Shown: positions 1 to 6,770 of the stretch, piece by piece
Numbering within the stretch: position 1 is the stretch's first letter
How the letters are laid out: the number at the start of each line of letters is the position of its first letter
Assembly (NCBI GenBank): GCA_948528155.1
Contig: CAOSZT010000088.1
Coordinates: 1 to 9,530, forward strand
DNA: 9,530 nucleotides
DNA from: an uncultured Clostridia bacterium
GTDB lineage: Bacteria; Bacillota; Clostridia; TANB77; CAG-508
Reading direction: 5' to 3'
The notes under the pieces: generated by a model
What the model was told of the DNA's origin: nothing
The model's database searches: none
What the model saw: the letters and a program-made list of their open reading frames with translations, nothing else
Program-made: the position numbers and the translations under genes

Positions 1-10
1 ATTTGCATAT

Positions 11-36
11 AAATAGTCCGCAAAAGAGGATTTTTT
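11..36 (+). terminator. Weak terminator-like hairpin at the left edge
   Basis: Bases 11-19 (AAATAGTCC) can pair with 28-36 (GGATTTTTT) around an 8-base loop. This gives two G-C pairs, one G-U wobble, one T-T mismatch and otherwise A-T pairs, with the T run forming the 3' arm. Such a shape could end transcription of a gene lying to the left of the window, which would suit the new promoter that follows. The stem is weak, and in DNA this rich in A and T such pairing also arises by chance, so this is only a candidate. Confidence 0.22.
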
Positions 37-73
37 CTTCATTTCCAACTACTAACAGTTTGTAGATAAAATT

Positions 74-88
74 ATATTTGACAAATAT
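74..88. promoter_or_regulatory. Operator-like inverted repeat over the -35 box
   Basis: ATATTTG-A-CAAATAT is a perfect inverted repeat with 7-base arms around A81, and the -35 hexamer (78-83) lies entirely inside it. A protein bound here would block RNA polymerase, so the placement is that of a repressor site. The sequence alone does not identify a regulator. Palindromes of this length are expected several times by chance in 9.5 kb of such AT-rich DNA, so only the position gives it weight. Confidence 0.3.
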
Positions 89-106
89 GACTTTTATATA
101 TAAAAT
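78..106 (+). promoter_or_regulatory. Sigma-A type promoter for the polysaccharide operon
   Basis: TTGACA at 78-83 is a perfect -35 hexamer. It is followed by a 17-base spacer and TAAAAT at 101-106, a five-of-six match to the -10 hexamer. TATAAA at 99-104 is an alternative -10 with a short 15-base spacer. Transcription would start near 112-115, leaving a leader of about 30 bases before the permease start at 145. It is the only good promoter seen before the six closely packed + strand genes, so it probably drives all of them. Confidence 0.7.
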
Positions 107-144
107 ATAAAAGAATTTCAATAAAATAGGAGAAAAAGATAAAA

Positions 145-936
145 ATGGAATTTATAAAAATACTATGGAAAAATAAAAAAATAGCTTGGAAATTAGGAAA
201 AAGTGATTTTAAAAATAGATTTGCAAGTACAAGTTTAGGAAGTATATGGGGATTTTTGCAACCATTTGTATTTATGATGATGTATGTAATAGTATTTCAA
301 TTTATATTTGGAATGGAAGGGGAAGCAGGCTCACCATATGTAGTATGGTTTTTACCAGGAATGGCAATATGGCAATGTTTAAATGATAGTATAATGAGTT
401 CAAGTATGTCAATACGAAATTATAGTTATTTAGTAAAAAAAGTAGTATTTCCAGTAGATATAATACCAATAATATCATTAATAGGAAGTTCTTTTGTAGC
501 AATATTTCTATTATTAGTAGCAACAATAGTATGTACACTATTTGGATATACACCAAATATATTAATGATTTTATATGTAATAATAGCCGTATATGCTTTT
601 ATAATAGCATTTACAAGATTAACTTCAGCAATAACAACATTAGTACCAGACTTTTCAAATTTACTAGGAATATTAATGCAATTATTTTTCTGGGCAACAC
701 CAGTAGTATGGAGTGTATCAAAATTAGCAGGACACCCAGGAATATTAAAAATAATACAATGTATGCCATTTACATATTTAGTAACAGCATTTAGACAAGC
801 ATTTATGGGAGAAAATATAGTAACAGCAAATAATGGAATTTATACAATAATATTTTGGATAATAACAATATTTATGTTTATATGGGGAAACCATATATTT
901 AAAAGAAATAAAAAAGATTTTGCAGATGTATTATAA
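145..936 (+). CDS. wzm: ABC-2 type polysaccharide export permease (Wzm/RgpC/TagG family)
   Basis: This is the membrane subunit of an ABC exporter that moves lipid-linked polysaccharide across the cytoplasmic membrane. Its 263 residues match the usual family length of about 260. The N-terminus has the amphipathic interface helix typical of the family (K..DFK.RFA...LG..WGFLQP, residues 19-40). Hydrophobic segments lie near 34-55, 64-82, 105-134, 138-158, 171-191 and 231-252, giving six membrane spans. AGGAGA at 128-133 sits 11 bases before the ATG, which supports this start. The matching ATPase follows after 40 bases. Sequence alone does not separate O-antigen-type (Wzm), rhamnan-type (RgpC) and teichoic-acid-type (TagG) permeases. 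The sugar-binding tail on the partner ATPase favours a chain-end-recognising Wzm/Wzt pair. Confidence 0.93.
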   Translation: MEFIKILWKNKKIAWKLGKSDFKNRFASTSLGSIWGFLQPFVFMMMYVIVFQFIFGMEGEAGSPYVVWFLPGMAIWQCLNDSIMSSSMSIRNYSYLVKKVVFPVDIIPIISLIGSSFVAIFLLLVATIVCTLFGYTPNILMILYVIIAVYAFIIAFTRLTSAITTLVPDFSNLLGILMQLFFWATPVVWSVSKLAGHPGILKIIQCMPFTYLVTAFRQAFMGENIVTANNGIYTIIFWIITIFMFIWGNHIFKRNKKDFADVL

Positions 937-976
937 ATTTTTAACATGAATTTATTTAGAAAGGACTTCAATTATT

Positions 977-2275
977 ATGAGTAACACTAAAAATACAGAA
1001 GAAATTAAAAAAGTCGAAAATGTAATAGAAATTAAAAATGTAACTAAAAAATATAAAATGTATAAAAGTAAAAAAGCTAGACTTTTAGAAGCAGTTTTTC
1101 CTTTTTATAATAATCATAATACATTTAGTGCCATAAATAATCTAAACCTAGAAATACACAAAGGAGAAGTTCTAGGAATATTAGGAAAAAATGGAGCTGG
1201 AAAATCTACATTATTAAAAATGATTACAGGAGTTGTTTCTCCAACAAATGGAGAATTAAAAATAAATGGAAAAATAAGTTCACTTTTAGAACTAGGAGCA
1301 GCATTTAACCCAGAACTAACAGGAGAAGAAAATATATATCAACATGGTCAAGTTATGGGATTAACAAATGAACAAATAGAAGAAACAAAACAAAATATAA
1401 TAGATTTTGCAGATATAGGTGAACATTTAAAACAACCAGTAAAAACATACTCATCAGGTATGTTTGCAAGACTTGCATTTGCATGCGCAATAAATGTTGA
1501 CCCAGATATTTTAATAGTTGATGAAGTGCTATCTGTTGGAGATATGGCATTTCAATTAAAATGTTTTAAAAAATTTCAACAATTTAAAGAAAAAGGTAAA
1601 ACAATATTATATGTAACACATAATATTGCAGATGTTCTTGATAATTGTAATAGAGCTATTATCTTAAATTCAGGTGAAAAGATTTATGATGGTGATGTAA
1701 AACAAGGTGTTGACAAATATAAAAAATTAATAACAGGAATGCTTGATAAAGAAAATGAAAAAAAGGATATAGAAGAAGATACAGAAGGAAAATGGAAAAA
1801 AGATTTTAACATAAATCCCAATATGATTACTTATGGAACTGGCGAAATTAAAATAGTAGATTATGGAATATTTAATGAAAAAGATGAGCCTATTCCTGTT
1901 TTAACAAGTAATGAGTTAGTAAATATAAAAATTAAATCAGAATTTTTTGCAGATGTTGAATGTCCTACTTTTTCAATTACTATAAAAGATTTTTTAGGAA
2001 AAGAAATTTGTGGAACTAATACTAACTTTTTAAAAATTTATACTGGAAAATGTAAAAAAGGTGAAAAATATCTATATGAATTTAAACAAAAATTAATGTT
2101 AGCACCTGGAAAATATACATTATCATTAAGTTGTAGTAAATTTGATTTTAATGGAGAACTTATACCAATAAATAGAAATTATGATGCTTTAATTTTTGAA
2201 GTGATTTCTGATAAAAATATTGTAGGATATTATGACATAGATACAAAAGTAAATTTTACGAAATTAAGTGAGTAA
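977..2275 (+). CDS. wzt: Polysaccharide ABC exporter ATPase with C-terminal carbohydrate-binding domain (Wzt-type)
   Basis: This is the cytoplasmic ATPase that powers the upstream permease. The nucleotide-binding domain (about residues 15-255) carries Walker A GKNGAGKST (70-78), the family's ABC signature YSSGMFAR (158-165), Walker B ILIVDE ending at D182-E183, and the switch histidine H215. After a charged linker (about 250-275) comes a beta-rich domain (about 285-430) with Wzt_C features: YGTGEIKI, ..DFLGKEICGTNT.., and L.LAPGKYTLSLS. In characterised Wzt proteins this domain binds the non-reducing end of the finished glycan. The length of 432 residues fits Wzt with the extra domain; RgpD/TagH-type ATPases without it are shorter. 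AAGGA at 961-965 lies 11 bases before the ATG. The coding DNA becomes richer in T-ending codons toward the C-terminal domain, which is the part expected to vary with the glycan. Confidence 0.92.
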   Translation: MSNTKNTEEIKKVENVIEIKNVTKKYKMYKSKKARLLEAVFPFYNNHNTFSAINNLNLEIHKGEVLGILGKNGAGKSTLLKMITGVVSPTNGELKINGKISSLLELGAAFNPELTGEENIYQHGQVMGLTNEQIEETKQNIIDFADIGEHLKQPVKTYSSGMFARLAFACAINVDPDILIVDEVLSVGDMAFQLKCFKKFQQFKEKGKTILYVTHNIADVLDNCNRAIILNSGEKIYDGDVKQGVDKYKKLITGMLDKENEKKDIEEDTEGKWKKDFNINPNMITYGTGEIKIVDYGIFNEKDEPIPVLTSNELVNIKIKSEFFADVECPTFSITIKDFLGKEICGTNTNFLKIYTGKCKKGEKYLYEFKQKLMLAPGKYTLSLSCSKFDFNGELIPINRNYDALIFEVISDKNIVGYYDIDTKVNFTKLSE

Positions 2276-2292
2276 ACATTTAGAAAAAGACA

Positions 2293-4983
2293 TTGAAAAA
2301 TAAGGTTTATAAAAAATTATCTTTAAGAGAAAGGATACTATTTGTAATGAATAATAATTCAGAAATACATTTATTTATATTATGGGAAAATGCTTTATAT
2401 AAGCAAAAAGAAATATTAACAAAAATAAACGAAAAATTTAAAATAATAAAAATGTATAAAATTAGATGGTCTGAAGAACTTTTTGTAAAAAATCTAGTTA
2501 GATTTTATGGTAGAAGTTTTTCAGATTGTGAAGCAAAAGCACAACATTGTGGTAAAGGACAATTTTTGTTGATTATTGTTAAAGATGAAAATCCTATATA
2601 TGAAAAAAGAGATACAAGTTCAGGCGTTAGAACAGTAAATGTAAATTTATTTGATAGTAAAGAACTATTTAGAAATATGACAGAAAATGGAAATAAAATT
2701 CATGCAACAAATGATATAATAGAAACAAATCATGATATAACATTATTACTAAATAAAAACATAAAAGACTTTTTAGAAGAAAATGAGGATAAACTAAAAA
2801 AACAAAATAAAGAAATAGAACAAATAGAAGAAATTAATAAAGATTTATTTGGAGCTAATGGCTGGAAAGATGCTAAAGAAATGTTTTATGCCTTAAACAA
2901 TTGCGAAAAATATGCAATATTAAGAAATTATGAAAGTTTACCAGAAGAAATCTATGTAAATGAACACAATGATATAGATATAATTTGTGAATCAAAACAA
3001 AATTGTGCAAATATTTTAAATGCAGAAAAAATTTTTCCAGCTGAATATAGAGTTAATTATAGAACAAAAGTAGGAGATAAATACGCTAATTTTGATTTAA
3101 GATATTTAGGAGACAATTATTATTCTGAAAATATAGAAAAAAATATATTAGAAAAAAGAGAATTTAATGAAAAAGGATTTTATACATTAAATTCAGAAGA
3201 TTATTATTACACTTTATTATATCACGCTATAATACACAAAAAGACATTTAAGCCAGATTACAAAACAAGATTAATACAAATGAATAAAAATAAAATAACT
3301 GAAAATACAGATTTAGAAGAAATGGTTGAAATATTAAAAAAATGGCTAGAAAAAAATAAATATTTAATAACCATTCCAAAAGACAAATCAGTTGAATTTA
3401 ATATAGAAAATGTTTACAAATTTAAACCATTATTAGAATTTGAACAAACTAATAATATTTTAAAAATCTTTAATGCAAATATAATAAAATGGTATCCATT
3501 TGAAAATCTCTCAAATATATTACTAATTGGAGAAAATGAAGAAATAGAAAAACATTTAAAAACAATAACTGATAAATTAACTATAATAAGTAGATTTGAA
3601 AAAATATCTGAAAATATAGAAAAAAATAATTTTGACTATATTTTAATAAATGGAATTGAAAAATATAAAAATATAATACCAAACCTAAAAGAATTACTAA
3701 AACAAGAAGGAAAATTTATAATATTAGGAAATAATACATTTGGAATAAACAATTGGAGCAAATACAATATAAATGAAAATATAGCAATAAATAAATTAGA
3801 AAACAACAATTTAGAAAATATAACTGTAAAAAAAATAAAACATCTATTAAAACAAAATGATTTAAAACAAACAAATACATTTTATGTTTTTCCTAATTAT
3901 CAAGAAACAGAATTAATAATAAATGAAAAATTTAATATAAAAGAGACACAAATAGAAAAATACGTACAAAATATAAAAGACACTGAAATAAAAACATTTG
4001 ATGAAATAAAAATATTAAAAAACATAATAAAAGAACAACCTGAAATGTTAGAATTTTTTACTAACTCATTTTTTATTGAAGCATCAAAAGAAGAAATAAA
4101 AACAGACATAAAATATGTATCATACAATAATTGCAGAAATGAAAAATACAGATTAATAACATTAATAAAAAAAGACATTGTAAAAAAAATACCAGCCAAT
4201 AATTTAGCAAAACAACAAATACAACAAATGTGTAAAACAATAGAAAATGTAAAAAAATGTGGAATTGACATTTTAGATTATGAAGAAAATGAAAAAATCT
4301 ATAGTAAATTAATAACAAATGAACAAACATTAGATGAAATACTTGCTAAAAAATCCAATAATTTAGAAGAAATTATAAAAATTATAGAACAAATGAAAAA
4401 TATTTTATTAAATAATTCAATACCATATCAAGAATGTAAAGACAAAATTAAATATAAAGACTTAGAAGAAAGTAAATTACAAGAATTACATTTTTTGAAA
4501 AATGCTTTTTGGGATATGATATGCAAAAACTGTTTTTATATAAATAATAAATTTATATTTTTTGACCAAGAATGGGAAAAAGAATATTTACCAGTTGAAT
4601 TTATAATATATCGTTCAATAATTAATTGTTATGATTTAGTAATAAAAATAAATGTTGAAGAAATACTCCAAAAATTAAATATTTTACAATACAAAAAATA
4701 CTTTGAAGAAATCGATAAAGACATTAGAAAAGAAATTATAAATGAAGAAATATTTAAAGAAATGTATTGTAAAGAAATAAAAGGAATTGATAATTTAATA
4801 AATGACAATATAATAAATGAAGAAAAAATACAATTATTAGAACAAAATATGATAAAACCATTACAAGAAGATAACAGAAAAAAACAAAACTATATAGAAA
4901 CACTAGAACAAATAAACAGAAAAAATCAAGAAGAAATAATAAATAATAAAAACAACCGAAAAAATTTTTTCTGGAGAAAATGA
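2293..4983 (+). CDS. Multidomain nucleotidyltransferase-like / degenerate methyltransferase / kinase-like coiled-coil protein, possible chain terminator
   Basis: I see five regions. Residues 25-155 form a conserved-looking domain (IHLFILWENA, HCGKGQF, KIHATND) of unknown function. Residues 185-330 resemble a nucleotidyltransferase: GANGWKD, YAILRN, DID at 227-229 and a third acid in NFDLRY (D268). Residues 395-600 follow a class I SAM-methyltransferase pattern (WYPFENLSNILLIG, NNTFGINNW, FYVFPNY), but the glycine-rich loop keeps only G413. Residues 610-830 look kinase-like: a VKK strand (630-632), then D741, N746 and D758 in WDMICKN and FFDQEW, spaced as in the catalytic loop and metal site of aminoglycoside/choline kinases. 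Residues 843-886 form a coiled coil, and the end is FFWRK. The domain calls are inference. The TTG start is 17 bases after wzt; an ATG at 2347 is an alternative. It is probably cytoplasmic, with no signal peptide or membrane span seen. Confidence 0.85.
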   Translation: MKNKVYKKLSLRERILFVMNNNSEIHLFILWENALYKQKEILTKINEKFKIIKMYKIRWSEELFVKNLVRFYGRSFSDCEAKAQHCGKGQFLLIIVKDENPIYEKRDTSSGVRTVNVNLFDSKELFRNMTENGNKIHATNDIIETNHDITLLLNKNIKDFLEENEDKLKKQNKEIEQIEEINKDLFGANGWKDAKEMFYALNNCEKYAILRNYESLPEEIYVNEHNDIDIICESKQNCANILNAEKIFPAEYRVNYRTKVGDKYANFDLRYLGDNYYSENIEKNILEKREFNEKGFYTLNSEDYYYTLLYHAIIHKKTFKPDYKTRLIQMNKNKITENTDLEEMVEILKKWLEKNKYLITIPKDKSVEFNIENVYKFKPLLEFEQTNNILKIFNANIIKWYPFENLSNILLIGENEEIEKHLKTITDKLTIISRFEKISENIEKNNFDYILINGIEKYKNIIPNLKELLKQEGKFIILGNNTFGINNWSKYNINENIAINKLENNNLENITVKKIKHLLKQNDLKQTNTFYVFPNYQETELIINEKFNIKETQIEKYVQNIKDTEIKTFDEIKILKNIIKEQPEMLEFFTNSFFIEASKEEIKTDIKYVSYNNCRNEKYRLITLIKKDIVKKIPANNLAKQQIQQMCKTIENVKKCGIDILDYEENEKIYSKLITNEQTLDEILAKKSNNLEEIIKIIEQMKNILLNNSIPYQECKDKIKYKDLEESKLQELHFLKNAFWDMICKNCFYINNKFIFFDQEWEKEYLPVEFIIYRSIINCYDLVIKINVEEILQKLNILQYKKYFEEIDKDIRKEIINEEIFKEMYCKEIKGIDNLINDNIINEEKIQLLEQNMIKPLQEDNRKKQNYIETLEQINRKNQEEIINNKNNRKNFFWRK
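2330..2349 (+). promoter_or_regulatory. Internal ribosome binding site with alternative ATG start
   Basis: AAAGGA at 2330-2335 lies 11 bases before an in-frame ATG at 2347-2349. This is the same kind of site and spacing as used by the permease and ATPase genes. It would start the large protein at residue 19 (MNNNSEIHLF...). The TTG at 2293 has only a poor AGAAAAAGA-like site before it. Against the later start, the extra 18 residues (KKLSLRERILFV) read as a plausible helix leading into the first domain. Either start may be used, or both. Confidence 0.4.
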
Positions 4984-5009
4984 TGTTGGAAGAAAAGGAA
5001 TGATATAAA

Positions 5010-6710
5010 ATGAACATAGATAAAATATTACCAAAAGATTCAAAACGAAGAGAAATAATGAAAAAAATATATATGACATTTTTCCAAAAATATACAGAAG
5101 AAGAAAAAATATATAAAAAATGGATAGAAAAAAATGAGCCAAATAAACAAGAATTAGAAGAACAAAGAAAAGCCATTTTTAAAAATCAACCTAAAATAAG
5201 TATAGTAGTACCTGTATATAATACACCCAAAAAATTTTTTAAAGAATTAGTACAAAGCTTACAAAATCAAACATATTCAAACTGGGAACTTTGTTTAGCA
5301 GATGGATCACCAGAACCAATAAAATATATGCAAGAATATCCTAAAAAAGACAAAAGAATAAAATACAAAATAATAGGAGAAAACAAAGGAATTTCAGGAA
5401 ACACAAATGAAGCAATAACACTTGTAACAGGAGACTTTATTGGATTATTAGATCATGACGATTTATTACCACCTTTTTCATTATATGAAATTGTAAAAGC
5501 AATAAACGAAAATCCAGAAGTAGAATTTTTATATTCAGATGAAGACAAATTAGAAACAGCAAAAGGACCTAGATATGGAGTATTTTTTAAACCTGACTTT
5601 TCACCATATACATTAAATAGTGCAAATTATATTTGTCATTTTAGTATATTTAAAAAAGAATTAATGGACAAACTACAAGGCTTTAGAAGTGAATATGATG
5701 GAAGCCAAGATTTTGACATTGTAGCAAGAGCTTCAGAATTGACAAACAATATAATTCATATACCAAAAGTATTGTATCATTGGAGAGCACACAAAAACTC
5801 CACAGCACAAAATTCAGATTCAAAACCATATGCTTTTGAAGTAGGAAAAAAAGTTATTAAAGACCATATAAAAAGAAGTTTAGAAACAGATGTTGAAGTT
5901 ACTGATGGATTAACACCTGGAAGTTATGAAGTAAAATATTTACCTAAAGGAGAGCCTAAAGTTAGTATTATTATTGATGGAGCAAAACTTAAAAAAGAAA
6001 AAATATTAGAAATAATTGAAAAAATTAAGATTTCAACATATAAAAATTATGAAATTGTAGTAATAACTAATGAAAATATAAAAGATGTTCAAAAAATAAT
6101 AAAGCCTCTTCAAGGAGTATTTAAGTCATATAATGAGGCAGTTACTTTATGTGAAGGGGAATATTTTATTATTATAGATAATAACTTAAGTAAAATTGAT
6201 AAACCATCATATATTGAAGATTTATTAGGTATTTGTCAAAATAAGCAAGTAGGTATTGTTGGAACAAAATTATACAATAAAAATAACGAAATTGAACATT
6301 GTGGAATTATTTTAGGAATGAATGGAGCAGGAGACTTACTTTATAAAAATGCACCTAAAAATATTGGAACATATATGCAAAGATTGCTGATTATTCATAA
6401 TGTTTCATGTGTTTATGTGAAATATGCCTTGATAAAAAAAGAAACATTTATAAAAACAGGTGGATTTACAGAAGATTTTTCTGGTATGCTTGTAAGTATT
6501 GATACATGTTTGAAGATTCTTTCTTTAAATAAACAAGTAGTTATAAATCCTATTATTTCTTTTGGTGTTGAAAATATAGAACAAATACAAAAAGCTGAAA
6601 GTGATGAACAAAAAATACAGATTAAATGGAAACAATTTTTTGAACAAGGAGATAGATATTTTAGTCCTAATCTTAGTAAAAATAACACTGGATTAAGTAT
6701 TGATATATAA
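5010..6710 (+). CDS. Two-domain GT2 glycosyltransferase (rhamnosyltransferase/RfbC-like), second domain degenerate
   Basis: This GT-A fold enzyme probably adds sugars to a lipid-linked glycan at the inner membrane face. A helical preamble (1-60) ends in the Y..WI...EP motif common before such domains. The first GT2 domain (about 61-290) is complete: ISIVVPVYNTP (63-73), the DXD-type metal site DHDD (148-151), and the acidic base region SQDFD (D234, D236). The second domain (about 316-545) resembles the usual partner (LYNKNNEIEHCGIILG, NVSCVYVKYALIKKETF, GGF), but the metal-site position reads IDNN (389-392) and the catalytic acid region reads LVSIDTCLK (494-502) instead of the usual ..NDVDFCLK. 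The C-terminal GDRYFSPNLS is a family hallmark. AAAAGGA at 4993-4999 supports the ATG. The sugar is not readable; a rhamnosyltransferase is the commonest match for this architecture, but that is inferred. Confidence 0.9.
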   Translation: MNIDKILPKDSKRREIMKKIYMTFFQKYTEEEKIYKKWIEKNEPNKQELEEQRKAIFKNQPKISIVVPVYNTPKKFFKELVQSLQNQTYSNWELCLADGSPEPIKYMQEYPKKDKRIKYKIIGENKGISGNTNEAITLVTGDFIGLLDHDDLLPPFSLYEIVKAINENPEVEFLYSDEDKLETAKGPRYGVFFKPDFSPYTLNSANYICHFSIFKKELMDKLQGFRSEYDGSQDFDIVARASELTNNIIHIPKVLYHWRAHKNSTAQNSDSKPYAFEVGKKVIKDHIKRSLETDVEVTDGLTPGSYEVKYLPKGEPKVSIIIDGAKLKKEKILEIIEKIKISTYKNYEIVVITNENIKDVQKIIKPLQGVFKSYNEAVTLCEGEYFIIIDNNLSKIDKPSYIEDLLGICQNKQVGIVGTKLYNKNNEIEHCGIILGMNGAGDLLYKNAPKNIGTYMQRLLIIHNVSCVYVKYALIKKETFIKTGGFTEDFSGMLVSIDTCLKILSLNKQVVINPIISFGVENIEQIQKAESDEQKIQIKWKQFFEQGDRYFSPNLSKNNTGLSIDI

Positions 6711-6770
6711 TTTTTAGTAAACAACTTATTTAGATAAAAATTAAAATTTTATATAGAAAAGGATTTTTTT

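Noticed and set aside
1..42. Minus-strand ATG at 42-40 opening 14 codons (MKKKSSFADYLYAN) to the window edge, as if a divergent gene began here.
   Set aside because: It has no purine-rich ribosome site before the ATG, unlike every other gene here, and no convincing promoter on that strand apart from a lone TATAAT (76-71). Fourteen codons are too few to judge. It remains possible if the neighbouring sequence continues the frame.
3..65. Plus-strand frame open from base 3 to a TAG at 63-65, as if the tail of an upstream gene.
   Set aside because: Only 20 codons, including CCG and AGG that are unusual in this window, and no recognisable motif. The same bases can be read as intergenic with a weak hairpin.
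3900..4330. Long minus-strand open frames opposite the large gene, and similar ones elsewhere (302-556, 4754-5176, 7988-8319).
   Set aside because: They encode low-complexity hydrophobic Leu/Phe/Ile strings, which is what the complement of Lys/Asn/Glu-rich coding DNA produces. They have no ribosome sites or domain motifs.
4959..5240. Two identical 12-base tracts of six A followed by six T (4959-4970 and 5229-5240).
   Set aside because: Both are ordinary coding sequence for Lys-Asn/Lys-Phe-Phe residues in a very A-rich region. There is no sign of frameshifting or of a shared function.
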